Below are positions 46,577-55,248 of a DNA stretch of 64,000 nt, piece by piece. The translations under genes and the position numbers were made by a program. The first letter of the stretch is position 1; every line of letters starts with the position of its first letter. Source of the DNA: Blastococcus saxobsidens (GTDB taxonomy: Bacteria; Actinomycetota; Actinomycetes; Mycobacteriales; Geodermatophilaceae). The stretch lies in assembly GCF_010682065.1 (NCBI RefSeq), contig NZ_JAAGWG010000001.1, positions 124,001-188,000 of the forward strand, read 5' to 3'. Below the pieces are notes generated by a model. It saw only the letters and a program-made list of their open reading frames with translations, was not told where the DNA came from and searched no databases.

Positions 46577-47271
46577 GCATCCCCCCGCACTCCTTCCGCG
46601 AGAACGTGGTCGCTCAGGGGACGGCCGCGGCCTTCCCCCAGCCCGACACCTGCACCCACCTCACCGGTGCCGACCACGTCGCGTCGCTGACCGCGGCGCT
46701 GGGCTCGCTGAACGCCCAGCTGCCGGCGCTGGACCGTTGGGGCCGGCTGGTCGCCGAGGTGCTGTGCGGTCCCGGGCGCGGCCGCCTGCTGGCCGCGGGC
46801 AACGGCGGCAGCGCCGCGCAGGCCCAGCACCTCACCGCCGAGCTGGTCGGCCGCTACCGGGCCGACCGGCCGCCGTTCTCGGCGATCTGCCTGACCGCCG
46901 AGACGTCGTCGCTGACCGCGATCGCCAACGACTACCCGGCCGACGAGCTGTTCGCCCGCCAGGTGGAGGCACACGGCCGCCCCGGTGACGTGCTGGTGCT
47001 GCTGTCCACGTCCGGACGCTCGCCGAACGCCGTCGCCGCGGCCCGCCGGGCGCAGGAGTGCGGCATCACGGTGCTGGCCATGACCGGGCCGGCACCCAAC
47101 CCGCTGGCCGCCGTGGCCGACGACGCCGTCGCCATCGACTCGCCGTGGACCGCCACCGTGCAGGAGTGCCACCTGGTCGCCCTGCACCTGCTCTGCGCCG
47201 CGTTCGACGAGGCGGTGCTCGCCGAGCCGGCGCGGGTGCCGACCGGCCCGTCCTTCGAGGCGGCGAAGTGA
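46573..47271 (+). CDS. gmhA: Sedoheptulose-7-phosphate isomerase (GmhA-like SIS protein)
   Basis: Converts sedoheptulose 7-phosphate to D-glycero-D-manno-heptose 7-phosphate. In the 232-residue protein the SIS fold has LLAAGNGGSAAQAQHLTAEL (phosphate loop), CLTAETSSLTAIANDYPADE and VLLSTSGRSPNAVAAARRAQ. A conserved HLVALHLLCAAFDEA helix near the end carries the catalytic His. Placement between GT4 and hldE supports the assignment against other SIS proteins. It is coupled to its neighbours by 4-nt overlaps. Confidence 0.92.
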   Translation: MSIPPHSFRENVVAQGTAAAFPQPDTCTHLTGADHVASLTAALGSLNAQLPALDRWGRLVAEVLCGPGRGRLLAAGNGGSAAQAQHLTAELVGRYRADRPPFSAICLTAETSSLTAIANDYPADELFARQVEAHGRPGDVLVLLSTSGRSPNAVAAARRAQECGITVLAMTGPAPNPLAAVADDAVAIDSPWTATVQECHLVALHLLCAAFDEAVLAEPARVPTGPSFEAAK

Positions 47272-48644
47272 CCGAGCGGCCGCTTGTCGTCGTCGGCGAC
47301 GCGCTGCTCGACGTCGACCTGGTCGGCAGCGCGTCCCGGCTCACCCCCGACGCGCCGGTGCCGGTGGTCGAGGGCATCGAGCGCCGGGAGCGCCCCGGCG
47401 GCGCGGCGCTGGCCGCGGTGATCGCGGCGGCGGCCGGCACCCGCGAGGTCGTGCTGATCGCCCCGATCGACTCCGACGAGGGCGCCGTCCGGCTGCGGGA
47501 GCTGCTCGCCGGCCGGGTGCGGCTGATCGAGATCCCGGCGACCGGGGGCACCTCGGTGAAGCAGCGGCTGCGCGTGGGGGACCACTCCGTCGCACGCCTG
47601 GACAGCGGCGCGCCCGTCGCGACCCTCGGCCCACTGCCCGCCGAGGCGGCCGCGGCGATCCGGGACGCCGCCGCGGTGCTCGTCGCCGACTACGGCCGCG
47701 GGACGACGGCGGCGGCCGACGTCCGGGACGCACTGGGCGCCGCCCGCGGGCCGGTCGTGTGGGATCCGCACCCCCGCGGCGCGGACCCGGTGCCGAACGC
47801 CCGGCTCGTCACGCCCAACGGCGCCGAGGCCGCCCGCGTGGCCGCCGACGCGACCGGCACCGGGCTGGCCGTCGTCGGGGCCCGGGCGGAGGCGCTCATC
47901 CGGCAGTGGGAGGTCGGCGCCGTCGCCGTCACCCTCGGTGCCCGCGGCGCGCTGCTCTCCTACGGCTCCGGGGCGCCCATGGTCGTGCCGGCCGTCGCGG
48001 TCACCGGCGGCGACCCGTGCGGCGCCGGCGACTCCTTCGCCGCCGCCGCCGCGCTGGCCCTGGCCGACGGCGCGGTGACCGGCGAGGCGGTGGCCGCGGC
48101 GGTCGCCTTCGCCTCGGCCTTCGTCGCCCGCGGTGGAGCGACGTCCTGGGACGCCGCCGGGCCCGCCGGGCCCGCCGCACCGGAGGGCGCGGCCGAGCCC
48201 GGCGCCGAGGCCGTCCTCGCCCGGGTGCGGGCCGCTGGCGGCACGGTCGTCGCCACCGGGGGCTGCTTCGACCTGCTGCACGCCGGCCACGTCGCCACGC
48301 TGCGCGCCGCCCGCGGGCTGGGGGACTGCCTGGTGGTCTGCATCAACTCCGACGACTCGGTGCGCCGGCTCAAGGGCCCCTCGCGTCCGCTGGTGACCGC
48401 GCCGGACCGGGCGCGCGTGCTCGAGGCGCTGGAGTTCGTCGACGCCGTCGTGGTCTTCGACGAGGACACCCCCGCCGAGGTGCTCGACCGGCTGCGGCCC
48501 GACGTGTGGGCCAAGGGCGGCGACTACGCCGGCGCGGACCTGCCCGAGGCCGCGGTGCTGCGCACCTGGGGCGGGCAGGCCGTCGTGCTGCCCTACCTCG
48601 ACGGGCACTCGACGACCGCACTGGTCGAGCGCTCCCGCGTGTGA
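47268..48644 (+). CDS. hldE: Bifunctional heptose-7-phosphate kinase / heptose-1-phosphate adenylyltransferase (HldE)
   Basis: Phosphorylates heptose 7-phosphate at C1 and later adds AMP to give ADP-heptose. Of 458 residues, the N-terminal PfkB-type kinase (about 1-300) has RPGGAALAAVIAAAAGTREV and the catalytic GGDPCGAGDSFAAAAALALA (Asp near 254). The C-terminal nucleotidyltransferase (about 325-458) has GCFDLLHAGHVATLRAARGL and WAKGGDYAGADLPEA. This matches E. coli HldE (RfaE) domain order and length (477). The GTG start overlaps the gmhA stop and the stop overlaps the GT9 start. Confidence 0.94.
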   Translation: MTERPLVVVGDALLDVDLVGSASRLTPDAPVPVVEGIERRERPGGAALAAVIAAAAGTREVVLIAPIDSDEGAVRLRELLAGRVRLIEIPATGGTSVKQRLRVGDHSVARLDSGAPVATLGPLPAEAAAAIRDAAAVLVADYGRGTTAAADVRDALGAARGPVVWDPHPRGADPVPNARLVTPNGAEAARVAADATGTGLAVVGARAEALIRQWEVGAVAVTLGARGALLSYGSGAPMVVPAVAVTGGDPCGAGDSFAAAAALALADGAVTGEAVAAAVAFASAFVARGGATSWDAAGPAGPAAPEGAAEPGAEAVLARVRAAGGTVVATGGCFDLLHAGHVATLRAARGLGDCLVVCINSDDSVRRLKGPSRPLVTAPDRARVLEALEFVDAVVVFDEDTPAEVLDRLRPDVWAKGGDYAGADLPEAAVLRTWGGQAVVLPYLDGHSTTALVERSRV

Positions 48645-49633
48645 ACCACGACCACCCCGAGCTTTTCCGCGGAAAAGCCGACGTGAGTTTCCGCGGAAAA
48701 GCTCGGCCGACTGCGGTCGTGCTGCGGCCGCTCGGGCTGGGCGATCTCCTCACCGGCGTCCCTGCCATCCGCGCGGTCCGGGCCGCCGTGCCCGACCACC
48801 GGCTGGTGCTCGCGACCACCGAGCCGTTGCGCCCGCTGGCCGAGCTGATCGACGCGGTGGACGAGGTGCTGCCCGCCCGCGAGCTGGAACCGCTGGACTG
48901 GTCCGGTCCGCCGCCGGAGCTCGCCGTCGACCTGCACGGCAAGGGTCCGGCATCGCACGTCGTCGTCGCCGACCTGGCGCCCGCCCGGCTGCTCACGTTC
49001 GACAGCCCCGGCTACCCCGGGCCCACCTGGTACGCCGACGAGCACGAGGTCCGGCGCTGGTGCCGGCTGGTCGCCGAGGGGCTCGGCGTCGAGGCCGACC
49101 CCGACGCGCTCGACCTCGCCGTCCCGGCCGTGCCGCCGCCGGTGCGCGACGCCGCCGTCGTCCACCCCGGCGCCGCACATCCCGGCCGGCGGTGGCCACC
49201 GGACCGGTTCGCCGCCGTCGCCCGGCACCTCGCCGACGCCGGGCACGACGTGCGGATCACCGGCGGCCCGGCCGAGGTGGAGCTCGCCCGCTCCGTCGCC
49301 GCGGCGGCCGGGCTGGGCGAGGACGCGGTGCTGGCCGGCCGGACGACCTCCGTGGAGCTCGCCGCGGTGGTGGCGGCCGCACGCGTGGTGGTGTGCGGCG
49401 ACACCGGCGTCGCCCACCTGGCCACCGCCTACCGGCGACCGTCGGTGGTGCTGTTCGGGCCGGTGTCCCCGGCGCTGTGGGGCCCGCCGGCGCGAGCCGG
49501 GGAGCGCGGACCGCTGCACGTCGTCCTCTGGCACGGGGACGGCACCGGCGACCCCTGGGGCACCGAGCTCGACCCCGCCCTGGCGCGCATCACCGTCGAC
49601 GAGGTCACCGCCGCCCTGGACCGCCTCCCCTGA
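48641..49633 (+). CDS. Glycosyltransferase family 9 (heptosyltransferase-like), second copy
   Basis: About 330 residues, same family as 43387-44388. VVLRPLGLGDLLTGVPAIRA is the N-terminal motif, DLHGKGPASHVV follows, VVHPGAAHPGRRWPPDRFAA opens the donor domain, and VVCGDTGVAHLATAYRRPSV is the nucleotide-sugar region. GTG 48641 overlaps the hldE stop. It would put ELFRGKADVSFRGKAR, encoded by a 46-bp palindromic element, at the N-terminus. A GTG at 48719 would skip that element but break the overlap pattern. It is the last gene of the operon; a second copy of the element covers its stop. Confidence 0.9.
   Translation: MNHDHPELFRGKADVSFRGKARPTAVVLRPLGLGDLLTGVPAIRAVRAAVPDHRLVLATTEPLRPLAELIDAVDEVLPARELEPLDWSGPPPELAVDLHGKGPASHVVVADLAPARLLTFDSPGYPGPTWYADEHEVRRWCRLVAEGLGVEADPDALDLAVPAVPPPVRDAAVVHPGAAHPGRRWPPDRFAAVARHLADAGHDVRITGGPAEVELARSVAAAAGLGEDAVLAGRTTSVELAAVVAAARVVVCGDTGVAHLATAYRRPSVVLFGPVSPALWGPPARAGERGPLHVVLWHGDGTGDPWGTELDPALARITVDEVTAALDRLP
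48659..48704. repeat. 46-bp palindromic element, copy 1
   Basis: Contains TTTTCCGCGGAAAA and TTTCCGCGGAAAA in inverted and direct relation, framed by GAGCTTTT and AAAAGCTC, so the whole element and each half are palindromic. It lies in frame within the first codons of the GT9 gene. The same element recurs at 49632-49677. Confidence 0.9.
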
Positions 49634-49677
49634 GCTCTTCCGCGGAAACTCTCACGAGGGTTTCCGCGGAAAAGCTC
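49632..49677. repeat. 46-bp palindromic element, copy 2
   Basis: Aligns without gaps to 48659-48704 over 46 bases; the right 17 bases (TTTCCGCGGAAAAGCTC) are identical and most differences are in the spacer. It starts at the GT9 stop codon and runs into the stop of the convergent VWA gene, so it may also work as a bidirectional terminator. Confidence 0.9.
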
Positions 49678-51307
49678 AGTCGCGCTGGCGGAGGGCGTCG
49701 AAGAGCACGGTCTGCAGGTCGTTCTCGTCCACCGCCGAGTAGGCAGCGCCGCCGGTGGCCTCGGCGATCTGCTCCAGTGCCGACAGGTCGGCGTCCGGGC
49801 CGAGCGCCACACCGATGACCTTGATCGGCCGGTCGGGATCGGCCCCGGCGGCCAGCTCGATGAGCAGGTTCTCCAGGGAGAGGCCGGCCTCGTCGTCCTC
49901 GTTCGTGCCGTCGGTGAGGACCAGCACGCTGTTGACCGCGGTCGGGTCGTAGTCGTCCCGCGCCGCCTGCACGGCGGCCAGCGTGGTGTCGTACAGGCCG
50001 GTGCCGCCGGGGGTGAGCCGGTCGGGGATGGTGTCCAGCTGGTCGTCGAGGATGTCGCGCTGGCTGGTGCCGTCGACGTCGGCGTCCAGCTCGCGGGTGG
50101 GCACCAGCGCCTCCCAGTCCTGGTCGCCGGCCAGCTCGTAGGCGAACACCCACAGGCCGAGCGCGAAGTCGCCCGGCACCAGGGTGAGGGTGCTCTTGGC
50201 GGCGTCCCGGGCGAGGGTGGCGCGGGTGCCGTCGCCCACCGGGGCCTTCATGGAGGTGGAGACGTCGAACACCGCCAGCAGTCGCGAGGGCGCGGCGAGG
50301 CTGGACAGCCGGGTCAGCAGCGCCTGGACCTGCTCCACGTCCATCGGCAGCGAGGCGGGCATCGCCTCGGCGATCCCGGAGTCACCGCCGGCCCGTGGCG
50401 GGGCGCCGCCCTCCGGGCCGCGGAACCCGGCCTCCCGCACGGCGACCGCCGCGTCGTCGGACTGCAGCCGGCGCACCACGGCCTCCACGGCCGTCTGCTC
50501 CGCGCCGGACGCCGACCCGACCCGCAGCACCGGGTAGTCCAGCGCCGGGGTGCCCTCGGCCGGGTAGACGGCGACCAGGTTCGCCTGGGTCACGGTCTCG
50601 TTCGCCGCGTACACCTCCTGCTCGCTCACCGGCACCAGCGGAGCGTCCGCGCCGCCCTCGGTGCCGGTCGCGAGTGCGTCGGCCGGGGAGGGGGCGGTGT
50701 TCCGGGCGGCGGAGAGCACGGCCTGCACGACGGCGTTGTCGGCGTCCTCGTCGCCGCCCAGCGAGCCGCGGACGGCGGCCAGCGCGGACAGCCCCTCTGC
50801 GCTCGCGGCCAGGTCCGGCACGGCCAGCGGGCGGCCGGTGCTCAGCGCCTGGCCCCACGTCGGAACCTCGCCGGCCCAGCCGAGCTCCTCGACCGCGGCC
50901 CGGCTGGTGGCCAGGACGACGGGGGAGGTCGCCATGGACCCCATCGGCTGCAGCTCGCCGTACCCGGAGCGGGCGGCCCACAGCGAGGAGTCGGGCACCC
51001 AGACGTCGGGCAGCGCCTCGGCCTCGAGGGCGCCCAGCGAGCCGGCGGTCTGCAGCGGCTCCTGCGCGGTGACCGCGGCGTCGACGCACACGTCGTCGTC
51101 GGTCGTGGGCACCTCGGCCAGCAGCTCCTCGGTGAGCCCACCGAGCTCCGGGGCGACCGTGACGTCGACCGTCACGCGGTCGCCGCAGCCACGGGTGGTC
51201 AGCCACCAGGTGAGCCCGCCCGCGAGCAGCAGCACGACGAGGCCTGCGGCGATCAGGACGGGGGGCACCGTACGGCGCTGGGCGGTGGGATCGGCGTGGC
51301 GGCCCAT
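49676..51307 (-). CDS. Membrane-anchored substrate-binding/VWA-domain protein
   Basis: A 543-residue protein. One N-terminal helix (about residues 16-36) is followed by a periplasmic-binding-protein-like segment (about 45-330, VWVPDSSLWAARSGYGELQP). A von Willebrand factor A domain with the MIDAS motif DVSTSM (near residue 347), a conserved Thr in GGTGLYDTTL and DGTNEDD closes it. Similar two-domain proteins are widespread in actinobacteria with no firm role; metal-dependent adhesion is assumed from the fold. ATG 51307 starts the protein. Its 3' end is shared with the palindromic element. Confidence 0.88.
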   Translation of the reverse strand: MGRHADPTAQRRTVPPVLIAAGLVVLLLAGGLTWWLTTRGCGDRVTVDVTVAPELGGLTEELLAEVPTTDDDVCVDAAVTAQEPLQTAGSLGALEAEALPDVWVPDSSLWAARSGYGELQPMGSMATSPVVLATSRAAVEELGWAGEVPTWGQALSTGRPLAVPDLAASAEGLSALAAVRGSLGGDEDADNAVVQAVLSAARNTAPSPADALATGTEGGADAPLVPVSEQEVYAANETVTQANLVAVYPAEGTPALDYPVLRVGSASGAEQTAVEAVVRRLQSDDAAVAVREAGFRGPEGGAPPRAGGDSGIAEAMPASLPMDVEQVQALLTRLSSLAAPSRLLAVFDVSTSMKAPVGDGTRATLARDAAKSTLTLVPGDFALGLWVFAYELAGDQDWEALVPTRELDADVDGTSQRDILDDQLDTIPDRLTPGGTGLYDTTLAAVQAARDDYDPTAVNSVLVLTDGTNEDDEAGLSLENLLIELAAGADPDRPIKVIGVALGPDADLSALEQIAEATGGAAYSAVDENDLQTVLFDALRQRD

Positions 51308-51374
51308 GCTCGCTCTCTGATCGACTCGGGGTGGGTGCGGCTCCCCCCGGGCCCGCCCCGTCAGAGTAGAGGGA

Positions 51375-51393
51375 ACGCCGGCCCGTCCGGCGT
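51375..51393 (-). terminator. Short hairpin downstream of the UDP-glucuronate decarboxylase gene
   Basis: ACGCCGG, loop CCCGT, CCGGCGT: a perfect 7-bp stem 56 bases past the stop of the minus-strand gene at 51449. No T tract follows. Confidence 0.35.
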
Positions 51394-51448
51394 GACGCCG
51401 ATCACCATCCGTGCCCGGCCCTGGTCACACCGTCAGCGCGAGCGGCCG

Positions 51449-52435
51449 TCAGACAGCCTGGGCCCGGGTCGCGGCCAGGTGCCCGGCGAACCACTCGACG
51501 GTGCGGCGCAGCCCGTCCTCGGAGGGAACCCCCGGCTGCCAGCCCAGCAGCTCCCGCGCGCGGGTGGTGTCGGGGCGCCGGACCTTCGGGTCGTCGACCG
51601 GCAGGTCGATGAAGTCGATCGGCGACGACGAGCCGGTGAGCTCGACGATCCACTCGGCGAGGCGGAGCATCGACAGCTCGTCGGGGTTGCCGATGTTGAT
51701 CGGGCCGGGCTGGTCGGAGAACGCCATCGCGAGGATGCCGGCCACGGTGTCGTCGACGTAGCAGATCGAGCGGGTCTGCGATCCGTCCCCGGCGACGGTC
51801 AGCGGGCGGCCGTCGAGGGCCTGGCTGACGAACGCGGGGATGGCGCGGCCGTCGTCGGCCCGCATCCGCGGACCGTAGGTGTTGAAGATCCGGACGATGC
51901 CGGTGTCGGTGCCCTTGGAGGTCCGGTACGCGGTCGTCATGGCCTCGCCGAACCGCTTGGCCTCGTCGTAGACGCCGCGCGGGCCCACCGGGTTGACGTT
52001 GCCCCAGTACTCCTCGGTCTGCGGGTGCTGGAGGGGGTCGCCGTAGACCTCGGAGGTGGAGGCGAGGACGTACCGGGCCTGCTTCTCGTGCGCGAGGCCG
52101 AGGGTGTGCAGGGTGCCGAGGCTGCCGACCTTGAGCGTCTCGATCGGCATCCTGAGGTAGTCGATCGGGCTGGCGGGGGAGGCGAAGTGCAGGACCAGGT
52201 CCACCTCGCCGGGTACGTGCACGAACTCGCTGACGTCACAGCGGACGAGCCGGAACCCGGGGTGCTCCATCAGGTGCAGCACGTTGTCCGGTGAGCCGGT
52301 GAGGAAGTTGTCCAGGCAGACGACCTCGACGCCGCGTTCGAGCAGCTGCTCGCACAGGTGGGAGCCCAGGAAGCCCGCTCCTCCGGTGACGACCGCCCGG
52401 CGGATCGTGCGTGGCTCGCGTGCCGGTCCGGTCAC
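51449..52435 (-). CDS. UDP-glucuronate decarboxylase (UDP-xylose synthase type)
   Basis: Oxidises and decarboxylates UDP-glucuronate to UDP-xylose (or the 4-keto product). The 328-residue SDR has [20 protein letters not shown] (NAD site), [20 protein letters not shown], and [16 protein letters not shown] with the YxxxK catalytic pair and the family-typical Arg. [10 protein letters not shown] and RSICYVDD follow. These motifs place it with UXS rather than with GalE or HldD. The GTG at 52435 has GAGGAGG 6 bases upstream. The product could feed the nearby glycosyltransferases. Confidence 0.9.
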   Translation of the reverse strand: MTGPAREPRTIRRAVVTGGAGFLGSHLCEQLLERGVEVVCLDNFLTGSPDNVLHLMEHPGFRLVRCDVSEFVHVPGEVDLVLHFASPASPIDYLRMPIETLKVGSLGTLHTLGLAHEKQARYVLASTSEVYGDPLQHPQTEEYWGNVNPVGPRGVYDEAKRFGEAMTTAYRTSKGTDTGIVRIFNTYGPRMRADDGRAIPAFVSQALDGRPLTVAGDGSQTRSICYVDDTVAGILAMAFSDQPGPINIGNPDELSMLRLAEWIVELTGSSSPIDFIDLPVDDPKVRRPDTTRARELLGWQPGVPSEDGLRRTVEWFAGHLAATRAQAV

Positions 52436-52549
52436 CTACTGCCTCCTCGTCCTGCGGGCGCGCTCGCCGCGCGATCGCGGGCCTCCTACCCGGCGATCAC
52501 CGCCACACACTTCGGCGTCGAAGTGGTCGTCCCGGGGTCGCACAACGGC

Positions 52550-52593
52550 GACGGGCCGCCGGTCTCCCGGAGGAGAACCGGCGGCCCGCCGTC
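52550..52593 (-). terminator. Hairpin terminator after the ABC transporter operon
   Basis: CGGGCCGCCGGT and ACCGGCGGCCCG form a perfect 12-bp stem around a 13-base loop, about 30 bases past the stop of the last (livJ-like) gene on the minus strand. It also separates that operon from the gene at 51449. Confidence 0.8.
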
Positions 52594-52624
52594 GTGCCGG
52601 GTACCGCTAGGAGGGGCTGACTGC

Positions 52625-53974
52625 TCAGCCCTCGTAGGCCTCCTCGTCGGGGATGGCGTTCGCCGGCGGCGTGGCGGCCTCGCCGCCGAACTCCTCGATC
52701 TCGGCGTCACCGATGTCGGTGATGCGCACCGGCTGCACCTCCTCGGAGCCGTTGCCGACGACGCGCTCGATCGTCATGCCGCTGGTGCCCATGTGGCTGT
52801 CCTCGGAGTAGCGGAACGGCGCGAACACCGGGCCCTCCCACTCGCTGCCGACGGCCTCGACGGCCTCGACGAGACCCTCGCGGGTCGGGTTCTGACCGGC
52901 GGCCTGCAGGGCCTGCGTCATCGTGTAGGCCTGCGACATGCCGTAGACGCGGTAGTTGGTGAGCTCACCCTCGCCACCGCACTCGTCCCAGATGCGCGAG
53001 AACTCGGTGATCCACGGGTTGTCGGTCATGTCGACCGTGGGCAGGTAGCCGGTGGTCAGCGCGCCGTCCAGCAGGGCGGCGTCGGTGACCTTGCCCTCGC
53101 TGAAGCGGTTCAGCAGGCCGCCGACGAGGTTCGGGTCCGAACCCACGTTGGAGTAGAACCACTGCGGGTCGTAGCCGAGCTGCAGGGCCGTCAGCTGCGA
53201 CAGGGCCGTGTAGCTGGGCACGTTGAACCCGACGACGAAGTCGGCGCCGGCCGCCTTCAGCGCCGCGATCTGCGGACCGACGTTGGTGTTGCCCGGCGTG
53301 TACCGCTCGGCCGCGACGATCTGGTCGTCGATGTACTGGCGGATGCCGGACTCGCCGTCCTCGCCGAAGTCGTCGTCCTGGAGGAAGAGACCGACCTTGG
53401 CGTCGGGGAACTCATTGGCGATGTACTCGCCGATGATCTTGCCTTCGCTCTCGTAGTCGGTCTGCCACCCGAACGACATCGGGTAGGTCTCCGGGTCGTC
53501 ACCCCACATCAGGGAGCCGGAGGAGACGAAGAGGTCCGGGACGCCCTCGTCGTTGAGGAAGTCGACGACGGCGCTGTGGGTGGGGGTGCCCAGGCCGCTC
53601 ATCATCGCGAAGATCTCTTCTTCGAGGACGAGCTCGTTGGTGACCTGGCTGGTCTGGCTCGGGTTGTAGGCGTCGTCCTTGAAGATGAACTCGATGTCAC
53701 GCCCGTAGACCCCGCCCTCCTGGTTCAGGCAGTCGAAGTACGCCTTGACGCCGGTCGGGATCTCGCTGTAGCCGGGGGCGGCCACACCGGTCAGCGGGTA
53801 GTGCGCGCCGAGCTTGATCGAGTCCGCGGTGACGCCGGTGTCGGAGGCCTCGTTCTCGCCACCCTCGGCGGAGGACGAGCCGCCGCCGTCGTCACCGCCG
53901 CCACAGGCGGCGAGGGTGGAGGCGACGGTGGCCGCGGCGATGGCGGTCATCAGACGACGGGAGGATCTGGACAA
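52625..53974 (-). CDS. Branched-chain-amino-acid-type ABC transporter substrate-binding lipoprotein
   Basis: Captures the substrate for the permease genes upstream in the operon. The 449-residue lipoprotein has signal TAIAAATVASTLAAC with lipidated Cys24, a Gly/Ser/Glu linker, then a Peripla_BP_6 domain: IKLGAHYPLTGVAAPGYSEI, FIFKDDAYNPSQTSQVTNEL, VPDLFVSSGSLMWG and YRVYGMSQAYTMTQALQAAG. Ligands of this family include amino acids, amides and aromatic acids. The start is probably TTG 53974 (GAGGAG 7 bases upstream); ATG 53950 has none. It is the fifth and last operon gene. Confidence 0.92.
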   Translation of the reverse strand: MSRSSRRLMTAIAAATVASTLAACGGGDDGGGSSSAEGGENEASDTGVTADSIKLGAHYPLTGVAAPGYSEIPTGVKAYFDCLNQEGGVYGRDIEFIFKDDAYNPSQTSQVTNELVLEEEIFAMMSGLGTPTHSAVVDFLNDEGVPDLFVSSGSLMWGDDPETYPMSFGWQTDYESEGKIIGEYIANEFPDAKVGLFLQDDDFGEDGESGIRQYIDDQIVAAERYTPGNTNVGPQIAALKAAGADFVVGFNVPSYTALSQLTALQLGYDPQWFYSNVGSDPNLVGGLLNRFSEGKVTDAALLDGALTTGYLPTVDMTDNPWITEFSRIWDECGGEGELTNYRVYGMSQAYTMTQALQAAGQNPTREGLVEAVEAVGSEWEGPVFAPFRYSEDSHMGTSGMTIERVVGNGSEEVQPVRITDIGDAEIEEFGGEAATPPANAIPDEEAYEG

Positions 53975-54063
53975 CAGTTCTCCTCTGGTGCGGCCCGGGC
54001 ATCGGTGCCCGGGAGTCGGGGTGGGGTGGAGCGGTCTGGAGCAGCGGAACGGATGGGTCGTGC

Positions 54064-55248
54064 TCACCCCCCGTTCGAGCCGGCGGCCTTCGCCTGCGCC
54101 GCCGACGCACGCTTGGCCTTGGCGGTCATCCGACGGAGGCGGATGGTGCCCACGAAGCCGGCGGGGGCGAAGATCATCGCCACGATCAGCACGACGCCGT
54201 AGACGAACGGGGCGAGCTGCGCGGCCTCGGTGCCGTTGAGCCCGAAGTCGGCGCCCAGGTTGGTCACGAACGGCGGCAGGAAGACCAGCAGCGCCGAGCC
54301 GAGGAGCGCGCCGAGCAGGCTCCCCAGGCCACCGATCACGATCGCGGTGAGCAGCGCCAGCGAGAGCACCAGGGTGAAGCCGCTGGGCGCCGCCAGCCGG
54401 ACCACGATGGCCAGCACGCCGCCGGCGAGCCCGGCCGCAGCCGCGCTGACGACGAACGCCAGCACCCGCCAGGCCCCGAGGTTGATGCCGGCGAGCTCCG
54501 CGGCGACCTCCTGGTCACGCACCGCCCGCCAGGTGCGGCCGATCCGGCTGCGCACCAGGTTGGCGAGGAAGAAGTACGTGATCAGCAGGCAGATCACGCC
54601 GACGTAGGCCAGCCACTTGGTGCTGGACGCCGCGTTCCCCGACACCGTCTCGATGAAGCTCTCGAAGGCGTCCGGCGCCTGCGGGGCGCGCACCCGCATG
54701 CCCTGCTCGCCGCCGAAGATGTCGTGGAAGTAGATCGCCAGACCGGGCAGGCCGACGGCCAGGGCGAGCGTCGCGCCGGCGAGGTACGGGCCGTGCAGGC
54801 GGGCCGCGGCGACGCCCACGAGCGCGCCGACCGCGGTGGCCACCACGACGGAGGCCAGCAGGATGAGCGGCAGCGGGAGCGGCTCGTCGGCGTCCAGGAA
54901 CAGCGCCGTCGTGTACGCGCCGGCGGCCATGAGGGCGCCGTGCCCGAGCGAGATCTGGCCGTTCATGCCGGTGAGGACGGTGAGACCGCCGGCCGCGATC
55001 GCGTAGTAGCTGAGCGTCGCGATCTGCGAGTTCTGGTACGGGCTGCTCACCTCCAGCAGCACGACGGCGAACACCGCGGAGAGGGCCAGCACCAGCAGGT
55101 GGCGCGGCAGGGTCGACTGCGGCAGGAAGGACCGGCCGGCCTTGGCGGTGGCCGAGGGGGCGTTGGCGCCGGCGGTCGACTCGGTGGGGGCCTCGTCGGT
55201 GGCCTTGCCGGCGGCGGACGCGGGGCTCTGCAGGTCGCTCATGGTCAT
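54064..55248 (-). CDS. ABC transporter permease, LivM type
   Basis: A 394-residue membrane protein with about ten helices. The N-terminal 45 residues are polar. YYAIAAGGLTVLTGMNGQIS and LGHGALMAAGAYTTALFL are the LivM signature, RDQEVAAELAGINLGAWRVL is the cytoplasmic coupling loop, and AIVIGGLGSLLGALLGSALL follows. Works with LivH-type permease and two ATPases. ATG 55248 overlaps the LivH stop by 4 nt. Confidence 0.93.
   Translation of the reverse strand: MTMSDLQSPASAAGKATDEAPTESTAGANAPSATAKAGRSFLPQSTLPRHLLVLALSAVFAVVLLEVSSPYQNSQIATLSYYAIAAGGLTVLTGMNGQISLGHGALMAAGAYTTALFLDADEPLPLPLILLASVVVATAVGALVGVAAARLHGPYLAGATLALAVGLPGLAIYFHDIFGGEQGMRVRAPQAPDAFESFIETVSGNAASSTKWLAYVGVICLLITYFFLANLVRSRIGRTWRAVRDQEVAAELAGINLGAWRVLAFVVSAAAAGLAGGVLAIVVRLAAPSGFTLVLSLALLTAIVIGGLGSLLGALLGSALLVFLPPFVTNLGADFGLNGTEAAQLAPFVYGVVLIVAMIFAPAGFVGTIRLRRMTAKAKRASAAQAKAAGSNGG

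Noticed and set aside
46573-47271. DiaA or a sugar-amine SIS protein instead of GmhA
   Set aside because: The position next to hldE and the GmhB fusion and the GNGGSAAQAQHL loop favour GmhA.
51449-52435. SDR as the missing HldD (ADP-heptose epimerase)
   Set aside because: [11 protein letters not shown] and [16 protein letters not shown] are UDP-glucuronate decarboxylase motifs, and the gene is on the other strand outside the heptose operon.
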